A DNA stretch of 14,285 bases from Nitrososphaerales archaeon TH526. Its GTDB lineage: Archaea; Thermoproteota; Nitrososphaeria; Nitrososphaerales; Nitrososphaeraceae. How positions within the stretch are numbered: the first letter of the stretch is position 1; every line of letters begins with the position of its first letter. A program made the translations under genes and the position numbers. The stretch spans positions 1 to 14,285 of the forward strand of contig JAATVR010000388.1 of assembly GCA_014523665.1 (NCBI GenBank). Reading direction: 5' to 3'. Shown here piece by piece: positions 8,041 through 14,285 of this stretch. Under the pieces are notes generated by a model, which was not told where the DNA came from, made no database searches, and worked only from the letters and a program-made list of their open reading frames with translations.

Positions 8041-9295
8041 ATACCAACTTTAGAAACGAGGCATTGATCTATCGTGTCGCCTAACTCAAATCTACTATGG
8101 TCATATGTATCTCCAGACGCCAAATATTTTGAATTGCAAAAGGGAATAACTGTTCAATAGGTGCAGCAAAATAGTTGCACTGTTTTCAAAAAATTGTCAA
8201 GGTGAAATCTAGTTTTGTAAATGCAACCGGTGATCTAAGTAACAGTTCAATCTTTTCATTACTATCGAAATTTAGTTATGAAGCTTTAACAACTTATATG
8301 ATTAGATAAATCTATTTGACTACTGCAATGATGGGAAGAAGCTAAGATAATTCTATTCATGCTGTTCCTTACTTTGATCTGATTCTATGGTTATATTTAG
8401 ACTCGCCTTTCATTAGTGCCTTCTAAGACTTTTGTAGAGTTCATGGCCTAAGTAGTTGGAAAGCTTTCTTGTTAACTTCCTAATGAAAGACTTGATATTG
8501 AAAACACAAATATCACAACATGATTTAGAATAACAAATTTCTTAACTGAGACAAGAACAGAGGATGGGCATCCTAAAATCTGCTGCTGATTGTTCTAGTA
8601 ATCAGGAAGGATAGGACAGATACCATTTGTTCTCCAAACTGAAACATTAACTGGGAACCAGCTAATTTTGATTTTTGCAACCATTATTTGAACTCACGAA
8701 TTGAATAGATAAAGATAAAGCTGCACACTATCCTCCGAATACATTAAATTTCCTAAAAATGACATTGACTTCTACCTTACCTCCCCTTGTCATACATATG
8801 CCTTTGACATGCACATTCATGTTCAAATGGTTACGAGTGACAATATTCAAGAAAACGTCGTTTATTGTCAAAGGAATTAGTAACGATGGGAAAATAAACG
8901 GAACAGATTTCTAGGATTTCATCCCAATCTGTTGTTTTCCGCCGATTTCTCCCCTGTTCTTCCCCTACTCTAGGATACAATATTAATCAATTATGTATAT
9001 ACAATACCATATTCAACCTACCAGAGAACTGGATTGAAATATTAGGTACACCGACATTCTTTCGTAACCTCACGGAGAAGTTAAATCGAATATTAGTACT
9101 TTGCCAAGAACATAATTCAGGTCATCGCAATAGCCAGTTAGAGGATCAAAACTATCGTCATGTGAATCAATTCTTGAAATGAACCTTGGCTATTACTTCG
9201 GATAGAGCTGCAGTTAGTTTTAGACAACTCTTACGTAAGACTCCATTATTTACTTTTTTTGCCGACTTCCTTGTTAATTGCGTCTGAGCTAATTA
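8041..9295. other. Long gene-poor stretch
   Basis: No supported gene is seen. A 51-codon plus frame (8759-8914) begins with ATG and ends in a polar IVKGISNDGKINGTDF, but its promoter is poor and it is not called. A bulged hairpin lies at 8803-8827 (TTTGACATG / CATGTTCAAA). The plus strand is pyrimidine-rich around 8931-8972. A T7 run lies at about 9255-9261. Confidence 0.4.
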
Positions 9296-9541
9296 TTATT
9301 TTCGATACTGTAATCTATCCCCATTGTGTAAGCTATGGTTTCCAATTTTTCTGTATCTATAAGAGACCTTTGCTTGATCTTTCAAACGTTCCAATTCGGT
9401 ATTTGTATCTATTTTGGATTTCTGGAATTCCATAAAAGCTTTTCCAGATGATCTAGCAAATTGAGATATCTTCTTCACTCCGAAGAATACCACGACAAAT
9501 ACAACGATAATTATTATCCACTCAATTCCAATCACCATCAT
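9296..9541 (-). CDS. tatA: Sec-independent twin-arginine translocase subunit TatA
   Basis: At 81 residues the protein has the TatA/E layout. A very short N terminus (MMVIGIEW) with an acidic residue at 7 is followed by one membrane helix at about 8-21 that ends in the conserved FG pair (F20-G21). Next comes the amphipathic helix VKKISQFARSSGKAFMEFQK, then a polar, basic tail. TatA multimers form the size-adaptable path for folded proteins with a twin-arginine signal, working with the TatC receptor. No tatC or tatB is in the window, so this gene is detached from its partners. The start is the first of two adjacent ATG codons (9541 or 9538). An AT-rich AAATAAAAAATAATTAAAT about 60-80 bases upstream is the most likely promoter, giving a leader of about 40 bases. 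Confidence 0.85.
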   Translation of the reverse strand: MMVIGIEWIIIIVVFVVVFFGVKKISQFARSSGKAFMEFQKSKIDTNTELERLKDQAKVSYRYRKIGNHSLHNGDRLQYRK

Positions 9542-9628
9542 CAGATTGGGTAATTGCTGCTACGTTGCAAGATGCGCCGGTAACAAAATACTACATAGGG
9601 ATTTAATTATTTTTTATTTTACTGAAAG

Positions 9629-9719
9629 GACAGTCTATCTACTCTCAGAGCATTGGCTCTGAAGCAGACTCTGCAGAATTCATTAGATCGAATCAATTGA
9701 ATCAGCTCAAGAGACTGTC
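9629..9719. repeat. Nested inverted repeats, possible structured RNA or cruciform
   Basis: The outer arms GACAGTCT (9629-9636) and AGACTGTC (9712-9719) pair perfectly. Inside is a perfect hairpin TCAGAGC-ATTG-GCTCTGA (9645-9662), then the palindromic GCAGACTCTGC (9664-9674) and an A/T-rich part with repeated GAATCA. On the plus strand a TATA-like TTTTTTATTTTAC lies just before the element. On the minus strand the element is just upstream of the tatA promoter region. It could be a small non-coding RNA, a regulatory fold, or chance; the two perfect nested stems make chance less likely. Strand is undetermined. Confidence 0.4.
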
Positions 9720-10279
9720 GATCTCCTAGCATCATAGAAAAGCCAACTTTTCGCCTATTTCTTGCGAATCATCTTCTCGGAACATGCAAAGTTTCTATTT
9801 TGTTTGATGAACTAGTCTTGATTCGCTTTGGTGATTTCGTTAATAATCCGTTAAACGCTACCTAGTTGTTCTTTGTGGAGAGTGAAAACTGTTTTCAGCT
9901 GAGCCACAAAAAGGGCAGAAAGAAAAGAGAGCACTCTGAATGACAAGATAGACAACGACTAAAAATAGTGAAATAGGACTTATTATTTTCTTGATAGAAT
10001 ATTAACGGATTCGAAGACTGCAGTGACAATGTTCACATATAATTGCTTACATTTTGTGCGTCAGAGATTACTTGGACTAAAATGAGGAACGAGAACTGAA
10101 ACTCTTTACAAATCAAAAAATTCTCAGGATCATTCAAAATATTAGTGGAACTAATGATTCCACTCGAATCGCTGCGGTGCCACTTCACAATTGTAACGTT
10201 TTGTAATTCCAAATGGAGTAGTTTTGTAGTTGTGTTGTTTGATGATGTTCAGGATCCGGCTCACTATGTCCTTCTCCAT
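9720..10279. other. Gap between tatA and pruA without a supported gene
   Basis: No open frame here has supporting motifs, apart from the doubtful upstream extension of pruA (10145-10312). The stretch contains the inverted pair AATCCGTTAA / TTAACGGATT and purine-rich sequence around 9904-9934. Confidence 0.4.
9845..10011. repeat. 10-base inverted repeat AATCCGTTAA / TTAACGGATT
   Basis: Arms lie at 9845-9854 and 10002-10011, 147 bases apart. At the left arm CGTTAA also occurs twice, 11 bases apart (9838-9843 and 9849-9854), about one helical turn. This could be a set of binding sites for a regulator of the dehydrogenase downstream. A pair of this length and distance is expected once or twice by chance in this window, so confidence is low. 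Confidence 0.2.
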
Positions 10280-10290
10280 GATTTTTATGC
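10280..10290 (+). promoter_or_regulatory. TATA-like box deciding the pruA start
   Basis: GATTTTTATGC is centred about 28 bases before the ATG at 10313 and lies inside the longer open frame. Its spacing supports a leaderless start at 10313. Confidence 0.35.
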
Positions 10291-10312
10291 CTCTCTGTCC
10301 AGAATCAATTTG

Positions 10313-11914
10313 ATGAGATTTGAGAATGAAGATACTTTCAGGAAGTTCTTGAAGTCGAATAAGGAGTCGGGATTCCATAAGAAATACAATGATGCGATCG
10401 AACATATCAAATCCCAGTTTGGTAAAAAATATCCGTTATTGATAGATGGCAAGTATGTTAGGTCGGTAAATTTATTTGAACATACGTCCCCTTTGGATAT
10501 TCGAATAGTTCTAGGGTACTTCCCGAAGGGGAATTTGAAGCAGGTAAACAGCGCAATAACTTCGGCATCCAAGACATTCGAGATTTGGAGAAAAACAGAC
10601 TATCAAAAGCGTCTGAAGATCTTTGCTTCTGCTGCAGAAATAATTGTTGCTAAGAAATTCGAGCTAACAGCTTGGATAACATTTGAAAGCGGAAAGAACC
10701 GATTTGAAGCAATGTCGGATATCGATGAGGCTATAGACTTCATAAGATATTATTCCACCGAGATGGAATTAAACAAAGGTTATATTGTGGACACAAAAAG
10801 TGCGCGTCCAGGCGAAAGGAGTAAGAGTGTGATGAAGCCTTACGGAGTCTGGGGTGTAATTTCACCTTTTAATTTTCCTGCAGCCCTTACAATCGGAATG
10901 TGCACCGGAGCCTTGGTTACAGGCAATGCGGTGGTCCTAAAGCCTGCCAGCGATACCCCAATCGTTGGTTATCTCTTTACCGAAATTATGATGCAAGCGG
11001 GCTTGCCTCGAGGGGCTCTGAACTTCGTAACGGGTAGTGGTAACACTGTTGGAAACGCCATCGTCCAAAGCAGGATGGTAGCAGGAATTGCATTCACTGG
11101 TTCTAAGGCCGTGGGTGACAGGATATTAGATGAATCCAGCAAAATGAAATCTCGGATCGTAATTGCAGAAATGGGTGGAAAGAATCCGGTAATAGTCACA
11201 GCAAATGCAGATGTAGATGACGCAGTCGAAGGTACAATCCAAGCTGCGTTTGGGTACTCTGGTCAAAAATGTAGTGCATCTTCTCGTGTATACGTTCACA
11301 AGAACATTAAGCAAATTTTTACCGAAAGGTTGATCCAGAGGACCAATGAACTGTCTGTTGGAAATCCAACCGATGCTAAAACCTTTATGGGTCCCCTTAT
11401 CAATTCCGCCGCATATGTCAAATATCAAGGATACTCAAAACTAGCTCGTCGTCACGGAAAGGTGTTAGTTGGGGGAAAAATCAAGATAGGTGGTGATCTA
11501 AAATATGGCTTTTTTGTTGAGCCTTTGGTTGTTGAAGGTTTATCAAAGGACAATCGCCTATTGAAAGAGGAGCTATTTGTTCCGATTCTATGTATAGCGG
11601 AATACTCTGAATTAGATAAGGCAGTACAACAGTGTAATAAGTCAGAGTACGGATTAACAGCAGGCATTTACAGTAATAACAAACATGAAATTGAGGCCTT
11701 CCTTCAAGATATTCAAGCTGGAGTGGTATATATAAATAGAGCCTCTGGGGCTACCACTGGAGCAATGGTAGGCTGTCAGTCATTTGGTGGTTGGAAGTCT
11801 TCGGGGACAACGGGGAAGGGAACCGGTGGTTCATACTATTTGAGTCAGTTTTTGAAAGAACAGAGTCAGACGATTGTTGTGAAAGGATCGGAGCACAGAA
11901 AAAAGAATTATTGA
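10313..11914 (+). CDS. pruA: L-glutamate gamma-semialdehyde (1-pyrroline-5-carboxylate) dehydrogenase
   Basis: The enzyme oxidises L-glutamate gamma-semialdehyde to glutamate with NAD+, the last step of proline (and ornithine/arginine) breakdown in the cytosol. From ATG 10313 it has 533 residues, usual for stand-alone P5C dehydrogenases. Seen motifs, numbered from this start, are PFNFP with the oxyanion Asn187, the NAD-binding KPASD (Lys210), the general base Glu286 in AEMGGKNP, the catalytic Cys320 in GQKCSASS, and Glu420 in KEELFVP. The ending GATTGAMVGCQSFGGWKSSG and YYLSQFLKEQSQT is typical of RocA/PruA and separates it from other aldehyde dehydrogenases. The frame stays open to GTG 10145, but those 56 extra residues are hydrophobic, unlike the family, and a TATA-like box sits 28 bases before 10313. 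No proline dehydrogenase or regulator gene is adjacent. Confidence 0.9.
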   Translation: MRFENEDTFRKFLKSNKESGFHKKYNDAIEHIKSQFGKKYPLLIDGKYVRSVNLFEHTSPLDIRIVLGYFPKGNLKQVNSAITSASKTFEIWRKTDYQKRLKIFASAAEIIVAKKFELTAWITFESGKNRFEAMSDIDEAIDFIRYYSTEMELNKGYIVDTKSARPGERSKSVMKPYGVWGVISPFNFPAALTIGMCTGALVTGNAVVLKPASDTPIVGYLFTEIMMQAGLPRGALNFVTGSGNTVGNAIVQSRMVAGIAFTGSKAVGDRILDESSKMKSRIVIAEMGGKNPVIVTANADVDDAVEGTIQAAFGYSGQKCSASSRVYVHKNIKQIFTERLIQRTNELSVGNPTDAKTFMGPLINSAAYVKYQGYSKLARRHGKVLVGGKIKIGGDLKYGFFVEPLVVEGLSKDNRLLKEELFVPILCIAEYSELDKAVQQCNKSEYGLTAGIYSNNKHEIEAFLQDIQAGVVYINRASGATTGAMVGCQSFGGWKSSGTTGKGTGGSYYLSQFLKEQSQTIVVKGSEHRKKNY

Positions 11915-12045
11915 TCAAACTCCTAGTATTTCCACCCAGTTATAGTTCTAGCCTTTTTCAAGATTATCAATGAATAGTAAGTAGGCTCATGTATCCATCG
12001 ATTCCAAATCAGGGGAAGATTTAAGGCTATTTTCTAACTTTAATT

Positions 12046-12062
12046 CCCCTTTAATTTAGGGG
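12046..12062. repeat. Small hairpin CCCCT / AGGGG
   Basis: A 5-base stem with a 7-base A/T loop (TTAATTT) lies about 130 bases after the pruA stop. It may help to end that transcript, but no T run follows, so the role is unclear. Confidence 0.25.
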
Positions 12063-12177
12063 TATGTCGAATCATCAGCCTTAGATAGGAAGTATGGAAT
12101 TCATGCCTGTGTCAATCTAATTCATACTTTCATGTTTATTAGTTGGAACCCTGTAGGGGTATTGGTGAAATTAGCCA

Positions 12178-12360
12178 GTGGCTACTGAACACGAATTTCA
12201 CGATAAGAATGAATGGTGGTTGAACGAGCTAGGCTCTTTAGGCATACGGGTTAACAAAACTAATGAATTCAATGACTTAAGTGAAATAAGCAATTTAGCC
12301 AAAGTGTTGAAACGACATTATTTCGCAGATTACAAGAGCATTCATAGCAGCACTGATTAG
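12178..12360 (+). CDS. Possible small acidic/polar protein, 60 residues
   Basis: GTG start, 60 codons, TAG. The product is soluble and polar: HDKNEWWLNELGSLGIRVNK, a turn, then a helix (DLSEISNLAKVLKRHYFADY) and a serine-rich end. No known family is recognised. Support comes from context: TGTTTATTAG lies about 40 bases before the start, a T6 run lies 29 bases after the stop (12389-12394), and the frame converges neatly with the cysteine-rich gene on the other strand. The non-ATG start and short length keep confidence moderate. Confidence 0.45.
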   Translation: MATEHEFHDKNEWWLNELGSLGIRVNKTNEFNDLSEISNLAKVLKRHYFADYKSIHSSTD

Positions 12361-12388
12361 CCAGTACTTTGTCGCCATCTAGTGTCCA

Positions 12389-12394
12389 TTTTTT
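12389..12394 (+). terminator. T6 run between two convergent small genes
   Basis: CCATTTTTTATTG lies 29 bases after the stop at 12360 and 16 bases before the end of the opposite gene. It is a typical archaeal T-run stop signal for the plus-strand gene. Confidence 0.4.
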
Positions 12395-12409
12395 ATTGTT
12401 TGTGAATGT

Positions 12410-12637
12410 CTAGCTCCTCTTGCAAGTCCTACACCTACCATATTGAAACGGCTTTCCACATAGTTTCCTTAAACCCTCCTGATATCGAGTATAGTCATAT
12501 TCACAGCTGAATAGTACTGCACACCTAGTGCATTGATGATAACACCCATCTTTCAGCTCCTTTTGCCCATAAAGTCGGGTCAATTGCGCATGATTCAGGA
12601 TGTCTTTACCCGGATTTGTAGTTGGGAATGCGGTCAC
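12410..12637 (-). CDS. Small cysteine-rich, probably zinc-binding protein
   Basis: The protein has 75 residues from a GTG start (no ATG is available upstream in the open frame). Residues 1-30 are plain; the C-terminal half carries seven cysteines: C32, C36, C39 and C45, then C60, C69 and C72. The text CTRCAVLFSC followed by YTRYQEGLRKLCGKPFQYG and CRTC looks like a treble-clef or zinc-ribbon module with one or two metal sites (C36/C39 with C69/C72 is the natural CxxC pair). Such small proteins often bind nucleic acids or act as accessory subunits; the actual role is unknown. A TATA-like TTATTATAAA lies at 12691-12700 on the minus strand, about 58 bases before the start, implying a leader of about 30 bases. 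Confidence 0.55.
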   Translation of the reverse strand: MTAFPTTNPGKDILNHAQLTRLYGQKELKDGCYHQCTRCAVLFSCEYDYTRYQEGLRKLCGKPFQYGRCRTCKRS

Positions 12638-12690
12638 TGATAAAATTAAATTTGCGTATGAACTATATGAGCAGTAATCAATAAAATTAC

Positions 12691-12700
12691 TTTATAATAA
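12691..12700. promoter_or_regulatory. Two-way TATA-like box
   Basis: TTTATAATAA (plus) / TTATTATAAA (minus). In the minus direction it could drive the cysteine-rich gene. In the plus direction it would start a transcript near 12722 that runs through the GC-rich foldable stretch at 12742-12887. Confidence 0.35.
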
Positions 12701-12741
12701 GCGAGAAGATTTTCCTTTATTATCAGCTAATTATAATATCG

Positions 12742-12887
12742 CTGTCCTGGAACGTAAAATGACCACGGCCGCAAGGTAGTAAAAGCCAATAACTCGCTCA
12801 CGAGCTACCCTTTCGAGAGGGAATTATGGGACGCATATGATTACTTTCAATAACTGAACTGAGGACAGTGTGTAATGCGCAGTTCAG
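12742..12887 (+). ncRNA. Candidate structured non-coding RNA
   Basis: This stretch is about half G+C at 12742-12834, in a window that is clearly AT-rich. It has dense pairing: GGTAG (12775-12779) with CTACC (12805-12809); a hairpin CTCG-CTCA-CGAG (12793-12804) stacked directly on it; a hairpin CCCT/AGGG (12808-12821, sharing two bases with CTACC); and CTGAACTG (12854-12861) with CAGTTCAG (12880-12887). In addition, CTGTCC (12742-12747) can pair with GGACAG (12863-12868), which lies in the loop of the last hairpin, so a pseudoknot or a switch between two folds is possible. A TATA box at 12691-12700 would start a transcript near 12722. No long open frame covers it. It does not match the conserved cores of RNase P RNA, SRP RNA, rRNA or tRNA as I know them. 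Strand is assigned from the promoter only. Confidence 0.35.
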
Positions 12888-13240
12888 CGGGATTTCATGG
12901 AAATCCAATACTCTCTTAAAGCCTGTGAAGGTCTTTAGATCTTCCTGGATGATTTCTATAACAATAGATACCCCTTTACCCTATTGGCAAGAAAAATCGA
13001 GAGCTTCAACGACTTAATTGAAGGTGTTACACTTTGTATCTGTTATCTCGGATTTCATAATGGCATCACAATGTTTGAGAAAATGAGTCACTTCGAAGGG
13101 ATTCAATATCCTTAGTAGAATGTCAGAGAAAAATGAAACACCAAGCAGTAACAATCTAGGAATAAACCCTCTGATAATCGCAAATTTCATGAAACACGAT
13201 AGGAACCTTTTTAGCTAACCATGAGATCTTATGCACGAAA
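12888..13240. other. Gap without a supported gene
   Basis: A 43-codon plus frame (12984-13115, TTG start) reads fairly naturally, but it has no promoter or motif and is not called. CCTTTTTAGCTAA at 13207-13219 is a TATA-like box about 28 bases before the next gene. Confidence 0.4.
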
Positions 13241-13570
13241 ATGAATTGGGGGAAGCTTGAGGCAAGAGAAGAGATAGAATTGGAAACTGTCAACGGCCTA
13301 CGGTTTAAGAAGTACCAAATGTCTTGGATACGAGATATGGCCAGAAAGTATAACCAAGGAATGAATGAATTCATAATAAATATCGTATTAACAGATCTTG
13401 TAAGCAGGTTGGAAAAATTGTACGGAAGCGATGCATGTAGGTATCCATACCCTATACGTGAGAAACTGAAGGAAGAAGGGTACCAAAGTAATTTAGAGAA
13501 GTTATTCAACCACAATGGGGCTCCAGGAGAAATAGTTTTAGACAACTTAGAAGAAATTGCCGAGAGATAG
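13241..13570 (+). CDS. Uncharacterised protein, possibly ribbon-helix-helix-like N terminus
   Basis: 109 residues, ATG start, with a TATA-like CCTTTTTAGCTAA about 28 bases upstream, so probably leaderless. The protein is charged and mainly helical. A strand-like IELETVNGLRFKKY is followed by helix WIRDMARKYNQG and helix MNEFIINIVLTDLVSRLEKL, an order that resembles small ribbon-helix-helix DNA-binding domains (inference, low certainty). The rest (PYPIREKLKEEGYQSNLEKL, then GEIVLDNLEEIAER) shows no known motif. It ends two bases before the ATG at 13573 that opens the broken hydrolase gene, so the two may once have formed an operon, or this may be an intact 5' part of the same decayed locus. 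The opposite-strand frame of similar length is its shadow. Confidence 0.6.
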   Translation: MNWGKLEAREEIELETVNGLRFKKYQMSWIRDMARKYNQGMNEFIINIVLTDLVSRLEKLYGSDACRYPYPIREKLKEEGYQSNLEKLFNHNGAPGEIVLDNLEEIAER

Positions 13571-13572
13571 GG

Positions 13573-14285
13573 ATGGAAGAAATTGTGGAGAGATTATTCA
13601 GAAGCTTGGAATTAGGGAAGGAACTGTTTGGGGCATGGCATGGTACATGTTGAGACTTGAGTGGAGTGGACTGCATAGATTTTACACTCCTAAGGCGCGA
13701 CGATAAATTTTTTTACAAATGTGACAAAGGACTATACAACAGAATGTGGTGATGCCATTACAGAGAGGCAGAGCGATGCAAAATGTCCACGTACTGATAT
13801 AGGGTTGATAGCACATTCATTGGCTTCTGAAGTCGTAAGAGACGCCTTAGTTAATTTAGATACCAGTTCAGCTATGCAGGCCAACAACAACAGCAGCACC
13901 AACAATTCAAAAATGGTAAAATCAGTTTATACTGGGCGGCGCAACTCTAAACACCAATATGATAGCAAGGGAATTTCCTCTTGGATATGCAATTGAGTGT
14001 ATAGTAGATATTTTTTACAATTTGTATAACCGTGAAGATGATGAACTATATTTTAATCAACTGACATGGAAATCGCTACCCCATAGGCTTGGTTGGGGCA
14101 ACAAATGGGACTGAGTTTCCTTCCAACTATCGAGATACGATGTTGCCTACGAAATACCTCCTCCTCTTTCAAATGCAGACGGTGATGGTAATATCGAGGA
14201 GTGTTTCGAGGAAATCAAACCTGTCCTCGTGTGGGGAGATAATCATTGCGGTTATATCGGTTCTAGGAATTCTAATGAAGGTTCA
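13573..14285 (+). pseudogene. Broken alpha/beta hydrolase gene, cut by the window end
   Basis: Pieces of one hydrolase lie in order but in three frames. First, from ATG 13573, comes EEIVERLFRSLELGKELFGA, a stop, then GVDCIDFTLLRRDDKFFYKC in the same frame. Second, in the frame of 13721-13996, comes the nucleophile strand and elbow DIGLIAHSLASEVVRDALVN (about 13796-13855). Third, shifted by one base, an open stretch from 13920 reads FILGGATLNTNMIAREFPLG, then FYNLYNREDDELYF, is cut by TGA at 14112-14114, and continues in frame to VWGDNHCGYIG near the window end. Elbow Ser, RED-D Asp and DNH His make a plausible catalytic triad in the right order, resembling DUF726-type hydrolases. Both glycines expected around the elbow serine are alanine. 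At least one frameshift and two stops argue for decay; sequencing error is the alternative. Confidence 0.6.

Noticed and set aside
8759..8914. 51-codon plus-strand frame starting with ATG
   Set aside because: TATA-like sequence is at the wrong distance and the product shows no recognisable pattern.
10151..11667. Several minus-strand frames inside pruA
   Set aside because: All lie antisense to a gene with complete catalytic motifs.
12984..13115. 43-codon plus-strand frame with natural-looking text
   Set aside because: Length is within chance expectation, the start would be TTG, and no promoter or homologous motif is seen.
13156..13545. 129-codon minus-strand frame
   Set aside because: It is the antisense shadow of the 109-residue plus-strand gene, which has an ATG, a TATA-like box and a natural charged composition.

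Overview
The window looks like chromosomal DNA of an AT-rich archaeon, most likely an ammonia-oxidising Nitrososphaeria (Thaumarchaeota) close to Nitrososphaera/Nitrosocosmicus. The reasons are: archaeal BRE/TATA-like boxes about 25-35 bases before several start codons with almost no leader, T-run terminators, an MTH1187-type thiamine-binding protein, a TatA, an archaeal-style glutamate-semialdehyde dehydrogenase, several small zinc-ribbon proteins, and very sparse coding (only about half of the sequence). There is no rRNA, tRNA, CRISPR array, transposase or phage gene to fix the taxonomy, so this is an inference from style and gene content.

Layout. 1-4560 holds small genes: a PRC-barrel-like protein (-), a DUF4231/SLATT two-helix membrane protein (+), a thiamine-binding MTH1187 protein (-), a two-helix membrane protein (+), an unrecognised 127-residue protein (+) and a triple zinc-ribbon protein (+). 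After an 850-base gap, 5414-6571 encodes an aldo/keto reductase (-). 6600-9295 is nearly empty except for one complete mini-gene: a 35-residue, lysine-rich protein (7890-7997, -) with its own TATA box and a T9 terminator. TatA (-) follows at 9296-9541. A folded inverted-repeat element lies just upstream of it.

10313-11914 (+) is a 1-pyrroline-5-carboxylate (glutamate-semialdehyde) dehydrogenase, the second enzyme of proline breakdown. All catalytic residues are present, and its real start is probably 56 codons inside the longest open frame. Downstream lie a convergent pair of small genes (12178-12360 +, 12410-12637 -, the latter cysteine-rich), a GC-rich and foldable stretch that may be a non-coding RNA (12742-12887), an unrecognised 109-residue protein (13241-13570 +), and a broken alpha/beta hydrolase gene that runs off the window end (13573-14285 +).

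There is no convincing multi-gene system here. Genes alternate strand and appear to be mostly single-gene transcription units. The most interesting items are the lysine-rich mini-gene, the possible structured RNAs at 12742-12887 and 9629-9719, the lone DUF4231 protein, and the decayed hydrolase, whose nucleophile elbow has both glycines changed to alanine.
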